Assembly: GCA_964628055.1 (NCBI GenBank)
Contig: CAZVNL010000016.1
Span: 1-51,893, forward strand
Length of the DNA: 51,893 nucleotides
Origin: CAZBEL01 sp964628055
GTDB lineage: Bacteria > Fidelibacterota > Marinisomatia > Marinisomatales > TCS56
Direction: 5' to 3'
Part shown: one piece after another, positions 8,503 to 17,689 of the stretch
How positions within the stretch are numbered: position 1 is the first letter of the stretch
Layout: the number at the start of each line of letters is the position of its first letter
Program-made: the position numbers and the translations under genes
Notes under the pieces: model-generated
Seen by the model: only the letters and a program-made list of their open reading frames with translations
The model's database searches: none
What the model was told of the DNA's origin: nothing

Positions 8503-8579
8503 GTCCTCACCTTCGCTACATTAATACAAGATGGAAATGGGTAAAAGCCTTCTTACAAGTTGAAGACAACCTAATAACA

Positions 8580-9569
8580 TCACCCTTCCTCCAAAGCAGG
8601 TTTCAAAGGCCGGTAAACCTGCCACATGCTTTTTACAATCGTTTCCAAGTCTGAAAAGCGCGGTGACCACCCCAGGACGTCGGCAGCCTGGCCAGAAGAA
8701 GCGATCAAAGTGTCGGGATCGCCGGGACGACGGTCTACGATTTCGTAGGGGATTAGTTCCCCTGTCACCTCCCGGGCCTTATTCACCACCTCCAGTACAC
8801 TGTAGCCTCCACCAGTTCCCAAGTTGACGGTGAGGGGCGCTTCCTTTTGCTGAAGATACTGCAACGCCTGGACATGGGCCGTGGCCAGGTCACTCACGTG
8901 AATGTAGTCACGCACGCCCGTTCCGTCAGGAGTGGCATAATCATCGCCGAAAACTTTCAGCAATGGTCGCTTCCCCACGGCCACTTCCATGACCACCGGT
9001 AGTAAATTAGCAGGATTATGTTCCAAACCGGTGATGCGCCCCTGAGGATTGTAACCAGCGGCGTTGAAATAACGCAGGGCGGCAAAACGCAATCCCTTGA
9101 GCTGGTGATACCATTTCAGCAGCGCTTCAATGGTCAACTTGGTAAACCCGTAATAATTGACGGGCGATAGGGGATGATTTTCGTCGATGGGCAGGTATTC
9201 GGGGTACCCGTACACCGCCGCCGAGGAGGAGAAAACAAAAATGTCCACACCGTGTTCCACCGTGGCGTTCAAGAGATTTACGGTTCCGTTAAGATTGTTC
9301 GTGGAATATTTGGCCGGCTGCACCATGGACTCACCAGCGGCTTTAAAGGCGGCCAAGTGTACCACCGCCACAACCGGGACCTGGAAACAACGCTGGAGGT
9401 CGTTCAAGTTTAGGGTCGAGCCTTCAATAAACTGCGACCGGGAATCGACGTTTTCCCGCCTTCCCAGGGAAAGGTCGTCTAAAACAGTGACCTCATAACC
9501 AGCCTCAATTAGGCTGAGGACGACGTGGGAGCCAATGTACCCCGCACCACCGGTTACCAGAATGTTCAT
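8580..9569 (-). CDS. galE: UDP-glucose 4-epimerase
   Basis: Interconverts UDP-glucose and UDP-galactose for cell-surface polysaccharide or galactose metabolism. It is an extended short-chain dehydrogenase of 329 residues. The NAD-binding motif TGGAGYIG is at 6-13, the catalytic serine lies in SSSAAVYG (114-121), and the YxxxK pair is Y140/K144. Further family marks are RYFNAAG, RDYIHVSDLA and the C-terminal RPGDPDTLIASS. The ATG overlaps the uvrB TGA as ATGA (9566-9569), so galE is translated in step with uvrB despite unrelated functions. A 77-base gap follows before the sigma-54 gene. Confidence 0.96.
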   Translation of the reverse strand: MNILVTGGAGYIGSHVVLSLIEAGYEVTVLDDLSLGRRENVDSRSQFIEGSTLNLNDLQRCFQVPVVAVVHLAAFKAAGESMVQPAKYSTNNLNGTVNLLNATVEHGVDIFVFSSSAAVYGYPEYLPIDENHPLSPVNYYGFTKLTIEALLKWYHQLKGLRFAALRYFNAAGYNPQGRITGLEHNPANLLPVVMEVAVGKRPLLKVFGDDYATPDGTGVRDYIHVSDLATAHVQALQYLQQKEAPLTVNLGTGGGYSVLEVVNKAREVTGELIPYEIVDRRPGDPDTLIASSGQAADVLGWSPRFSDLETIVKSMWQVYRPLKPALEEG

Positions 9570-11572
9570 GATTTGTGAACTCCGGCCAATTCGCTTTCCA
9601 ATTTTTTGATCGCGTCCCGCAGGACGGCAGCTTTTTCAAATTCCAATTCTTCGGCAGCGGTAAACATCTCTTTGCACATCAACTCCAGCGCCATTTGCTT
9701 ATCCATGGTGTCGAAGTCCACGCCCTTGCGGCTGGGATGGTCCCGATAGGCAGGTTCCCTGGCCGAATCGGCCACGGCGGTGCTGTGTATAATATCGTCC
9801 ATGGACTTGTACACCGACTTGGGAACGATGTTGTGCAGTTGATTGTACTGCCGTTGGAGCGTCCGGCGGCGGTCGGATTCGCTGATGAGGAAGGCCATAG
9901 CTGTGGTGACGCGGTCTCCGTACAAAATGACTTGACCGTTGATATGGCGGGCCGCCCGACCAGCTACCTGCATGAGAGCGCTCTTGGAACGCAAAAACCC
10001 TTCCTTGTCGGCATCCAATACCGCCACCAAAGAAACCTCCGGCAAGTCCAACCCCTCCCGGAGGAGGTTGATCCCTACCAGCACGTCGAACTCTCCCAAC
10101 CGTAAATCACGGAGGATTTTTACTCGTTCTAAGGTATCAATTTCGCTGTGGAGGTAGCGCACCCGCAGGTTCAAGCCCCGTAAATACTCGCACAAGTCCT
10201 CCGCCGTGCGTTTGGTGAGAGTCGTCACTAACACCCGTTCATTCTTCCGGGCGCGATGGTGGATCTCTCCCACCAGATCGTCGATTTGACCACGGGTAGG
10301 ACGGATATCTACGGCGGGGTCCAAAAGACCCGTGGGTCGGATGATCTGTTCCACCACCACACCACCGCACAATTCCAATTCCCGGTCGCTAGGTGTGGCG
10401 GAGACGTAGGTAATTTGATTCTGCAAGGACATGAACTCGTCTAATGTGAGGGGGCGGTTGTCCAGGGCGCTGGGGAGTCGAAAGCCATATTCCACTAATA
10501 CTTCTTTGCGTTTCCGGTCGCCGTTGTACATTCCTTTGATCTGGGGTAAGGTCACGTGAGACTCGTCGATAAAAGTGATGAAATTAGCGGGAAAGAAATC
10601 GACGAGGGTCCAGGGGCGCTCCCCCGGTTTCCGACCGGAAAAATAGCGTGAATAATTCTCAATCCCCGAACAATAGCCCAATTCCAACAACATTTCCAGG
10701 TCGAAATTGGTGCGCTGTTCCAACCGCTGGGCTTCCAAGAGCTTATCTTGGCTCCGGAATTCCTCTAAACGCCGGGCCAACTCTTTCTTGATTTCCTCCA
10801 CGACGGCGGCGATGGATTCAGGATCGGTAACAAAATGCTTGGCAGGATAAATGAACAATTCGTCCAGCTCCCGCACGATCTCGCCCGTGAGGGGGTCGAA
10901 ACTGTCCAGTCGGTCTATCGTGTTACCAAACAACTCCAGGCGCACGCAAACGTCATCGTAAGCAGGAAATAACTCAATGACGTCTCCCCGCACCCGAAAG
11001 GTTCCCCGTTCCAATACCGTGTCATTCCGTACATAGTGGATATTAATCAGTTTATGCAAAAAATCCTTTCGCTGGAAGGTGGTTCCCCGCTGAAGACGGA
11101 TGACCCGCTCCTTGTACTCCGAGGGAGAGCCAATGCCGTAAATACAAGAAACGGAACTCACCACGATTACATCCCGGCGCGATAACAGGGAACTGGTCGT
11201 CTTCAAGCGCAACTTATCGATCTCCTCATTCATGGAGAAGTCTTTCTCAATAAACGTATCGGTGACCGGTAGGTAGGCCTCAGGTTGGTAATAGTCGTAG
11301 TAGCTGATGAAATATTCCACCGCATTCTCGGGAAAGAGTTGCTTGAATTCACCGAAAAGTTGGGCGGCCAGGGTCTTGTTATGGGAAATGATGAGGGTGG
11401 GGCGCTGGACGGCTTCGATCACCTTGGCCATGGTGAAGGTCTTGCCACTTCCGGTAACGCCTAACAGGGTTTGATGCTTGGACCCCTTTTTTATCCCCTC
11501 TACTAATTCCTGGATTGCGGTAGGTTGATCCCCCTGGGGTTGGAAGTCCGAATGTATACGAAAATCTGCCAT
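9566..11572 (-). CDS. uvrB: Excinuclease ABC subunit B
   Basis: DNA-damage verification helicase of nucleotide excision repair, acting with UvrA and UvrC. It has 668 residues from the ATG at 11570-11572; a TTG three codons upstream (11581) is also in frame. Walker A is GVTGSGKT near the N-terminus. The beta-hairpin region follows (YYDYYQPEAYLP), then helicase motifs DESHV, SATPSDRE and QVAGRAARH, and a C-terminal UVR domain (ALELMCKEMFTAAEELEFEKAA) that binds UvrC. No SD is seen. A candidate promoter of the Bacteroidota type ends only six bases before the ATG, so the message may be nearly leaderless. galE is coupled downstream. Confidence 0.97.
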   Translation of the reverse strand: MADFRIHSDFQPQGDQPTAIQELVEGIKKGSKHQTLLGVTGSGKTFTMAKVIEAVQRPTLIISHNKTLAAQLFGEFKQLFPENAVEYFISYYDYYQPEAYLPVTDTFIEKDFSMNEEIDKLRLKTTSSLLSRRDVIVVSSVSCIYGIGSPSEYKERVIRLQRGTTFQRKDFLHKLINIHYVRNDTVLERGTFRVRGDVIELFPAYDDVCVRLELFGNTIDRLDSFDPLTGEIVRELDELFIYPAKHFVTDPESIAAVVEEIKKELARRLEEFRSQDKLLEAQRLEQRTNFDLEMLLELGYCSGIENYSRYFSGRKPGERPWTLVDFFPANFITFIDESHVTLPQIKGMYNGDRKRKEVLVEYGFRLPSALDNRPLTLDEFMSLQNQITYVSATPSDRELELCGGVVVEQIIRPTGLLDPAVDIRPTRGQIDDLVGEIHHRARKNERVLVTTLTKRTAEDLCEYLRGLNLRVRYLHSEIDTLERVKILRDLRLGEFDVLVGINLLREGLDLPEVSLVAVLDADKEGFLRSKSALMQVAGRAARHINGQVILYGDRVTTAMAFLISESDRRRTLQRQYNQLHNIVPKSVYKSMDDIIHSTAVADSAREPAYRDHPSRKGVDFDTMDKQMALELMCKEMFTAAEELEFEKAAVLRDAIKKLESELAGVHKS

Positions 11573-11578
11573 TATGTC

Positions 11579-11610
11579 CAAATTTACGACGATAGTAAAA
11601 CGTGAGTCAA
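11579..11610 (-). promoter_or_regulatory. Candidate Bacteroidota-type promoter of uvrB
   Basis: On the minus strand TTG (11608-11610) is followed by 21 bases and then TAAATTTG (11579-11586), matching the TTTG-N19-21-TAnnTTTG pattern known for the primary sigma factor of Bacteroidota. The same arrangement, with identical spacing and -7 box, occurs ahead of yicC. Six bases separate the box from the uvrB ATG, which would put the transcription start at about the start codon. Confidence 0.4.
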
Positions 11611-11715
11611 TGGCAGAGAAATGCCCATTACGCGCCGGTGGAAGTTGGAAAATGCCCGGGAACTACCTGCTCTTAACAAAGGAACGGTGAGTACCAAGTA
11701 GTGTAGATGGGCCGG

Positions 11716-12186
11716 TTAGTCAGCGAGGGGCCAGCTCACCTGGACGTTTTGGGGCTTGATCCGGCTACGGAGAATCCAGGCGTTGGGATAGCCGAGCTTA
11801 ACCAGTCTCGCTTGTTGTGCTTCAGCCTGGGACCGGCTGGGGTAATCCCCCACGCGTACTTTGTAATTAGGCGTCTCGAAGATGACGTATACCGGGTCGT
11901 CGATCTGCTTTTCCAGGAGGGCCCGTAAAGTGTCCGCCTTTTGGGCCGAATGGGTGGCCAGGACCTGGACCCGGTAGCCTTCGGTGACCACAGCAGTAGT
12001 ATCCAGGGGAAAAAGACTGTCCCATGCAACCGGTTCTTCCAAGACATTGTCCAGGACGATGGGCCAATGGGGCTCGGGATCGTTTAGCGTATTAGGATCC
12101 AGGAGCACCTCCGGTTTTTCGTCCTGACTCCAAACCCAACCAAATGACACGAGCAACAGAAATACGATTCGGCGTAGATACGGCAT
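11716..12186 (-). CDS. Secreted SPOR-domain protein
   Basis: A 156-residue exported protein. Residues 1-20 are a signal peptide (MPYLRRIVFLLLVSFGWVWS). After a linker of about 45 residues comes a C-terminal SPOR domain (about 70-145; GYRVQVLATHSAQKA, then YKVRVGDYPSRSQAEA and LGYPNAWIL). SPOR domains bind denuded peptidoglycan glycans, usually at division sites, so this should act in the periplasm at the wall. The frame is open to 12219, but the ATG at 12184-12186 overlaps the TAA of batE by one base and starts the signal peptide cleanly. It closes the Bat operon; a non-coding gap of about 140 bases follows before uvrB. Confidence 0.85.
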   Translation of the reverse strand: MPYLRRIVFLLLVSFGWVWSQDEKPEVLLDPNTLNDPEPHWPIVLDNVLEEPVAWDSLFPLDTTAVVTEGYRVQVLATHSAQKADTLRALLEKQIDDPVYVIFETPNYKVRVGDYPSRSQAEAQQARLVKLGYPNAWILRSRIKPQNVQVSWPLAD

Positions 12187-12950
12187 TATAAGAACCAGAC
12201 GGTGGAGACGGGCACCCACCCTTTTTTACCGTCCAATAAAATGATTTCCACCCAGTCAGGTTGCTGATTGGTAATTTCCACTTTTAGTCCTTCATGCACC
12301 TGAAAAATGACCATTTCTTCGCGCTCCACCGGGGCTGACCGTACGTTAACCAACGTATTTACCACTATCCCTTCCTGCCGATCGGTGAGTTCCCAATATT
12401 TATCCAGGGCCATGCCATGAATTAGTACGGCAAGGAGGAGTAACGGCCCCATAGTACGACGTGCAATCTTCACCGGTAGAAAACGAAAAGCACTTAAAAA
12501 ATAAAACAACGTGGTCGCCAGGAGAAAACCGCCCCCCAGCAGAAGCAGATCGTAAAGGGTTACCTGCTTTTTCAAGGCCCGATATAGATCAACCATAAAA
12601 AATCCTGCGGGAAGGGTAATGCGATCCACCACCCGAGCTTTGACGATGTCCAGGTTAAACCGCAGGTCTTTATCCCGGGGCCGGAATTGGAGGCCTTTTT
12701 CAAAGGCCCAGACGGCTTTCCCAATTTCTCCCACGCGGAAATAGGCATTCCCCAAATTATAATACAAATACGGATGCTCCACCTCCTGCAACAGGGCTTC
12801 GTAAACCTGGAGGGCCTCTTCGTAACGCTCCTGGTCAAAAAGGCGATTGCCGTAACGGAACAGGCTATCCGCGGTGACACCTTGACCAACGAGACTTCCG
12901 CTCAATCCCAGGAGTAAAAGGAGTGGGAAACGCCAGGTTAAAAGTCGCAT
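12186..12950 (-). CDS. batE: BatE-like TPR and SH3-domain membrane protein
   Basis: Last of the Bat genes, 254 residues. A signal peptide (1-22) precedes two or three TPR units (about 24-95: ADSLFRYGNRLFDQERYEEAL, then YYNLGNAYFRVGEIGKAV). Two membrane segments follow (about 133-182). The C-terminal bacterial SH3-type domain (about 198-254) has the RSAPV, DWVEI and GKKGWVP marks. The TPR-membrane-SH3 order is that of BatE in Bacteroidota, where the Bat proteins form an envelope complex tied to stress tolerance. It overlaps batD by 13 bases upstream and the SPOR gene by one base downstream. Confidence 0.85.
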   Translation of the reverse strand: MRLLTWRFPLLLLLGLSGSLVGQGVTADSLFRYGNRLFDQERYEEALQVYEALLQEVEHPYLYYNLGNAYFRVGEIGKAVWAFEKGLQFRPRDKDLRFNLDIVKARVVDRITLPAGFFMVDLYRALKKQVTLYDLLLLGGGFLLATTLFYFLSAFRFLPVKIARRTMGPLLLLAVLIHGMALDKYWELTDRQEGIVVNTLVNVRSAPVEREEMVIFQVHEGLKVEITNQQPDWVEIILLDGKKGWVPVSTVWFL

Positions 12951-14659
12951 TTATCCACCTTCCGCAGGAGTTTTCTGGCGTCTTGGAGAAGTGTCTGTTG
13001 GGCCAATTCCGCACCGGGGGCATAACGCCCCGCATCGCACTGCTTTAATAACGTAACCAAGGAATTTAAACGGTCCGGATCCATTTTACCGGTGAAAAGG
13101 GTTTCTACGCGCTGGGGATCCAACTTATCCGTGGAGAGATGAAAGCGTTGTTTCAAGTAGCGATAGATGACGGTAACCACCTGGGCGAACAGGTCCTGTT
13201 CCGGTCGGCGGAGCGCCCGCAGGGCTTGTTTTAACGCCCGTTGGGACAATCTCAGTTGGTAGGTAGCCTGGCGTCGTGATTGCATTTGATTCACCGTGGC
13301 GGGCAGGAGCCAGAAGAAAGCCGCCAGGCCATACACGGTCCAAATCCAGGCGGAAAGAGGACGGTGGTCTTTTCGGATCCAGCGCGGTACCCGGGTTTTA
13401 TTGTAACGAATATCTTCTCCCAACAGGGTAATTTCTTTTTTCGTGAACCCCGAACCAACCGCCAGGGGCGCGTTCCGGGCCGAGGCTACGGAAAGGGTCA
13501 AAGGACGGCTCAATGCCTGCTGCCATTGAGCACTGCGGGGCTCGAAGTACGGGAGATAAATCTTAGGTAATTGATATTTCCCCGGGGAACGGGGTATTAA
13601 AATATATTCGTAGGTAATCTTACCTGTGAATTGATCCCACATGGCCTTCTGCTCGAAGGTAGAGGTGGGAGGAAAAACATCCATATTGTTCGGGAAATTC
13701 AATTCGGGTAGACTAAACATGTTGAGATTACCGGTGCCTTGTAAAAGAATCTTCAAGGTGACGGCTTCATTCACTTTCACGTTGTTCGTATCCAGGGAGG
13801 TCTGGATCTGAAATTGTCCCACAGCGCCGGTGAAATCCGCCGGTTGTCCCTCGGGATAGGGTTTTACGTGAATGGTAACGGGTGCGGTTTTTAATACCCG
13901 GGGAACGGTCTCATTGAAAAAGGAATCGAAAAAGGGTTCGTCCCAAATGCTACGGCGGCGGCGCTGTACCTGGACCTGGCATTTTACCGTCATAGGATCC
14001 ACCGATAAGTCACCCGTCTTAGTGGGAAACATGGCCACCTGGTACAAAGTCGCCATCTGGTACTCTACACCTTTCAGGCGCGTCGTATTAAAACGAGGGG
14101 CACGGGGTACGGATAACTCCTCCACCCAAAAACCGACACCCTGGGGATAATCGATCGATTCAATACCCATTTTCACCCGCGTGTACAGCTTATAAGTGAG
14201 GGTCACTTGCTCCCCGACGTAGGCCTCCTCCTTGTCCACGTCCACGCTGAGAAACAGGTTGCCCTGTTGCTTTACGCTACCGCTTTCCCTTACCACCACG
14301 CGAATGGGTTGGGTGCGGTATTTCTTACCGCCTACGGTCACCTCCAGGGCGGGAATGACGATGGCCCCGGTATGGTTTGCCACCAGGGTCCAGCTTAAAC
14401 TCTTGGTGGAGGTGGCGCGCCCGTTGACCCACTGGAAATTACTCTGCTGGGCAGGCCCACTCACGATAGAAAAGTCCTTCAACAAAGGGGAAATATTCAC
14501 GCTGGGGTTAAAATCGCTATTTTGCGCCTCCACTTTGAAGGTAATCGTCTCCTCCAGGGAGATGGTGGTAGCGTCTACAGTGGCCCGCACCTGCACACCC
14601 CAGGAGATGGAGATTAAGGCCCAGAATAGGCCTGCCTTAACCAGGGATGGTGACTTCAT
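12938..14659 (-). CDS. batD: BatD protein
   Basis: A 573-residue envelope protein of the Bat complex. A signal peptide (about 1-26, MKSPSLVKAGLFWALISISW) leads a long series of immunoglobulin-like beta domains typical of BatD (VRATVDATTISLEETITFKVEA, FSIVSGPAQQSN, YVGEQVTLTYKLYTRV). A single membrane helix (LSAWIWTVYGLAAFFWLLPA) lies near residue 430, followed by a cytosolic helical tail. The molecular role of BatD is not settled. The start is the ATG at 14657-14659, which overlaps the batC TAA by one base (TAATG); a TTG two codons earlier is less likely. Confidence 0.87.
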   Translation of the reverse strand: MKSPSLVKAGLFWALISISWGVQVRATVDATTISLEETITFKVEAQNSDFNPSVNISPLLKDFSIVSGPAQQSNFQWVNGRATSTKSLSWTLVANHTGAIVIPALEVTVGGKKYRTQPIRVVVRESGSVKQQGNLFLSVDVDKEEAYVGEQVTLTYKLYTRVKMGIESIDYPQGVGFWVEELSVPRAPRFNTTRLKGVEYQMATLYQVAMFPTKTGDLSVDPMTVKCQVQVQRRRRSIWDEPFFDSFFNETVPRVLKTAPVTIHVKPYPEGQPADFTGAVGQFQIQTSLDTNNVKVNEAVTLKILLQGTGNLNMFSLPELNFPNNMDVFPPTSTFEQKAMWDQFTGKITYEYILIPRSPGKYQLPKIYLPYFEPRSAQWQQALSRPLTLSVASARNAPLAVGSGFTKKEITLLGEDIRYNKTRVPRWIRKDHRPLSAWIWTVYGLAAFFWLLPATVNQMQSRRQATYQLRLSQRALKQALRALRRPEQDLFAQVVTVIYRYLKQRFHLSTDKLDPQRVETLFTGKMDPDRLNSLVTLLKQCDAGRYAPGAELAQQTLLQDARKLLRKVDKCDF

Positions 14660-15405
14660 TACCAATCCTTTTCCAGGTTTCGGGTTTTCGCTCGGGCCAT
14701 CTTGATCTTTTGGTGAATCTTTTCATTCTCTTTCAATGCATCCAGGATCGCCTTGGCCTGTTGGAGGTTCTGCTGCTGGTTCTGGGCCTGTTCATCACGC
14801 GGGGATTGTTGTTCCTGCGGTAAAGAATCGGCGGCGGTTTGGGATTGGGATCCTTGGTCTTTGTTTTCTTGTGAATCGGATTGCTGCTCTTTAGGGGCGG
14901 ATTGCGATTGGTTAGCAGAGGATTGTTGCTCCTCTTTTTTCTCCTGTTTTTCCTTCTGCTTGTCCGATGAATTCTGAGACTGTTGTTGTTGCTGAGGTTT
15001 CATCTGGTAGCGCAATAATTCGTAGTTGATTTTGGCATCCTGGTCGTGGGGCGCCAGCTCCAGGGCTTTGCGGTAAAAAGCGAGACTCTCCTCCAGGCGC
15101 TGGGCCTGGTACAGGGCATTACCCATGTTGTAGTAGATTTTGGCCTTGAGATCCGGATCAGTGGTGGCAAGGGCCTTTTCGAACGCCTCCATGGCGGCCT
15201 GGTAGTCTGCAAGCTTGTAAGCTGAAGTGCCTAACCCGTAGCTGGCTTCGGCATTATCACGATGTTTTTGCAGAACTTCCTCATAATAAGAACGGGCCTT
15301 TTCGTAGTCGCTTTTTTGGAACAATTCATACCCCCGGTCGCCACCCCAGAGGATGGCGGGGATCGTTAACAGGAAAATTACGAATGTTGTGACGACGTTA
15401 AACAA
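14659..15405 (-). CDS. batC: BatC-like TPR protein with Gln/Glu/Ser-rich tail
   Basis: Periplasmic or membrane-anchored TPR protein of 248 residues. From the proposed TTG start (15403-15405) the N-terminus is hydrophobic (MFNVVTTFVIFLLTIPAIL), a signal peptide or anchor. TPR units cover about residues 23-125 (YELFQKSDYEKARSYYEEVL, AEASYGLGTSAYKLADYQAA, AKIYYNMGNALYQAQRLEES). A low-complexity tail rich in Q, E, K and S follows, then a short charged helix. TTG is chosen because GGAGGGG lies five bases ahead, whereas the in-frame ATG at 15426 has no SD. It overlaps batB by 8 bases. The frame stays open far upstream (to 15654), but that part is the shadow of batB. Confidence 0.8.
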   Translation of the reverse strand: MFNVVTTFVIFLLTIPAILWGGDRGYELFQKSDYEKARSYYEEVLQKHRDNAEASYGLGTSAYKLADYQAAMEAFEKALATTDPDLKAKIYYNMGNALYQAQRLEESLAFYRKALELAPHDQDAKINYELLRYQMKPQQQQQSQNSSDKQKEKQEKKEEQQSSANQSQSAPKEQQSDSQENKDQGSQSQTAADSLPQEQQSPRDEQAQNQQQNLQQAKAILDALKENEKIHQKIKMARAKTRNLEKDW

Positions 15406-16426
15406 TGCGACCCCTCCAGGTATCATCCCGGGGACTATGGGTGGGCAAAAACATACTGGCCAGAAAACAGAGTAAGGCCAGGGCCGCGAAGCCCTGGTAC
15501 CGGTCTTCGAACTGGGAATAGACATGGGTTTGAATGGTCTGTTTGTCCATTTTATCGACGGCCTTGAGGATCTCCTTGTAATTGGCCAGTCGGTTGTCGA
15601 AACGGGTGAAAATGCCATGGCCAACCTGGGCAATTTCCCGCAAAATCTCTTCATTCAACACCGAAGTGACTAATTTGCCCTTGCGATCCCGCTTGTATTC
15701 ATTCCCCTTACCCATATCATCGAGGATGGGAATTAGGGAACCGGTGACGGTCCCTACGCCCACGGTGTGAATGATCACTCTTTGTTCCGCCGCTTCCCGG
15801 GCTGCTTCTAAGGCCCCCCCTTCGTGGTCTTCCCCATCCGTGATCAATACCATCACATGACTATGGTCACTTTCCTTCTTAAAGGTTGTAAGGGTCGTTC
15901 GAATGGCAGCACTCAAGTCAGTCCCCTGAGTAGGGATCATTTTCGTATCGATGGCATCTAGGAACAGGTAGGCAGCTTCATAATCGGTGGTCAAGGGTAA
16001 ATAGAGGTTGCTGGTACCGGCAAACACGACTAAACCGACACGATCTCCTTTAAGGTGGCGGATGAGCTGAGCGATCTCGAATTTGGCTTTGTCCAGGCGG
16101 TTGGGCTTCACATCTTCGGCTTCCATGCTCAGGGATACATCCAGGGCAATCACCAGGTCCACCCCCTTGCGCTCTACAGGTGCAACCCGGGTCCCGATTT
16201 GCGGTCCCGAAGCGGCAAAGGTTAATAAGAACAGTCCCCAGATCCCTAGCCGCTGCTGCCAACGAAAACGCCTCCAATGGAGTCGCTGAAAAAGATTTTC
16301 TCTCAAGTCGGGGTTCATGCGACTCCAAAAAGAACCCTTTTTCTTACGCATTAACACACTAGCCACGACCAGGATCCCCAGCGGAAGCAACCAGAATAAT
16401 ATGGAGGTGAAGCGAAAATGAATCAT
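15398..16426 (-). CDS. batB: BatB von Willebrand factor A protein
   Basis: Inner-membrane protein of 342 residues with two N-terminal membrane segments (SILFWLLPLGILVVASVL and LGIWGLFLLTFAASGP), a VWA domain (about 85-270) and a C-terminal anchor (FAALALLCFLASMFL). The VWA domain keeps an intact metal-ion-dependent adhesion site: DVSLS (the DxSxS element), the threonine in GTDLS, and the ITDGEDHEGG aspartate. VWA domains mediate metal-dependent protein contacts. The start is the ATG at 16424-16426, overlapping the batA TGA as ATGA. Confidence 0.9.
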   Translation of the reverse strand: MIHFRFTSILFWLLPLGILVVASVLMRKKKGSFWSRMNPDLRENLFQRLHWRRFRWQQRLGIWGLFLLTFAASGPQIGTRVAPVERKGVDLVIALDVSLSMEAEDVKPNRLDKAKFEIAQLIRHLKGDRVGLVVFAGTSNLYLPLTTDYEAAYLFLDAIDTKMIPTQGTDLSAAIRTTLTTFKKESDHSHVMVLITDGEDHEGGALEAAREAAEQRVIIHTVGVGTVTGSLIPILDDMGKGNEYKRDRKGKLVTSVLNEEILREIAQVGHGIFTRFDNRLANYKEILKAVDKMDKQTIQTHVYSQFEDRYQGFAALALLCFLASMFLPTHSPRDDTWRGRIV

Positions 16427-17394
16427 GTTTGCTTCCGAAATACAAACTTGGCTAAAATTTCTTTGCCCGTCCCGACCAGAATGGCGGGGATTAAAAACCA
16501 ACCGAACAATTCCCGATACTGGGTATAGTCCTTAACCTCGATGGTGGTTCGTTCCAGGGCGTCGATTTGTTGGTACACTTCGGCTAACATGGCTTCATCC
16601 GTAGCACGAAAATACTGTCCCCCCGTCTTCTGAGCAATGGCCTGGAGGGTCTGCTCGTCAATTTCATTTCGAATATATCCCACGTTGGGAATTAGAGTCA
16701 CCGCCTGATTAGTGCCAGCCCCAATAGTATAAATTTTAACGCCCAACTTTTTGGCAATATCGGCGGCTGTGAGGGGATCTAACTCCCCGGCGTTGTTGCG
16801 GCCATCCGAAAGTAAAATCATGACTTTGCTCTTGGCGCTGCTATGCCGGAGCCGGTTGACCCCGTTGGCGATAGCCATTCCGATGGCCGTTCCGTCGTAT
16901 TCCCGGGGAACGACCTCAGTTTTTCCCAATAGGGACAATAAAACCTCCTGATCGACTGTTAGGGGACACTGAATGAACGTTTCGGCAGCAAACACCAATA
17001 AGCCAATCCGGTCTCCCGCCCGCTTCTTAATGAACTCCTGAGCCGTCCGTTTAACCACCTCCAGTCGGTTCGGTTTGAAATCATCCGCCAACATGCTACT
17101 GCTAATATCAATGACCATTACAATATCCACCACGTCCACTTTCCTTTTTTGCAGCGTATCCACTAATTGTGGTCTGGCAAGTCCTATTATAATTAATAAT
17201 ACAGTAATGATATTAAGTGATTTGAGAAGCAGATTCTTGCGCTTACCACGGCGAATAAAATGGTCCTGAAGCAAGGTGGCCGAGGAGATTCGGAAGGTGC
17301 CCTCCAGGGTGTGTCCCCGGACCCGATACCACCAGATAAAAATGGGAATTACGCCCAAAGCCAATAAGTACCACGGTTGTGCAAAGCGTATCAT
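16423..17394 (-). CDS. batA: BatA von Willebrand factor A protein
   Basis: First gene of the visible Bat operon, 323 residues. Two membrane segments near the N-terminus (WYLLALGVIPIFIWWY; NIITVLLIIIGLA) are followed by a VWA domain with a complete metal site (DISSSM; GTAIG; LSDGRNN) and a C-terminal membrane segment (FGWFLIPAILVGTG). In Bacteroidota batA usually follows a moxR ATPase gene and a DUF58 gene; neither precedes it here, where a non-coding stretch of about 295 bases lies upstream. It is coupled to batB by a 4-base overlap. Confidence 0.9.
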   Translation of the reverse strand: MIRFAQPWYLLALGVIPIFIWWYRVRGHTLEGTFRISSATLLQDHFIRRGKRKNLLLKSLNIITVLLIIIGLARPQLVDTLQKRKVDVVDIVMVIDISSSMLADDFKPNRLEVVKRTAQEFIKKRAGDRIGLLVFAAETFIQCPLTVDQEVLLSLLGKTEVVPREYDGTAIGMAIANGVNRLRHSSAKSKVMILLSDGRNNAGELDPLTAADIAKKLGVKIYTIGAGTNQAVTLIPNVGYIRNEIDEQTLQAIAQKTGGQYFRATDEAMLAEVYQQIDALERTTIEVKDYTQYRELFGWFLIPAILVGTGKEILAKFVFRKQT

Positions 17395-17689
17395 TTTTAT
17401 CTAAACTATCCTGGTACCAAAATGAATAATACTATTCCTATTGCAACGCCATTAAAGAGTTACCGCTCGGTTCGTAATACCTACGATCGGAGACCCAATT
17501 TGTTTCCTCGCCAAAGAAGGGAAGGTACACCTTACCAGGGTCTTGCTTCCACTCTCTCCCCACTGAGACATGGTAAATATAGGAACCCTGACTCCCCAAC
17601 ACCTTTCAGTACAGACAAAAGGGTGGAATACAAAGCAATAATCAGTCAGTCAATGTTATTTACCCAGCACGCGCTGGCCCTAATAATTC
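17395..17689. other. Non-coding region upstream of batA
   Basis: No gene is convincing here. The region holds a 5-bp GC-rich hairpin (CCAGC...GCTGG around 17664-17677) just after the tatA stop, with no T-run. It also holds a candidate minus-strand promoter, TTGACT (17648-17653) with 17-base spacing to TATTCC (17625-17630). This would give the Bat message a leader of roughly 220 bases. A rightward 134-codon frame across 17377-17781 is compositionally random and overlaps tatA, so I do not call it. Confidence 0.4.
17625..17653 (-). promoter_or_regulatory. Candidate promoter for the Bat operon
   Basis: Minus-strand TTGACT and TATTCC boxes are spaced 17 bases apart. It is the best sigma-70-like pair found between tatA and batA. 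The -10 box is weak, so this is tentative. Confidence 0.25.

Noticed and set aside
9566..11581. uvrB start at the TTG at 11581
   Set aside because: The ATG three codons later gives the usual UvrB N-terminus; the TTG overlaps the promoter-like box.
14753..14977. Cys/Ser-rich rightward frame antisense to batC
   Set aside because: The composition comes from the Gln/Glu/Ser-rich repeat codons of batC read backwards.
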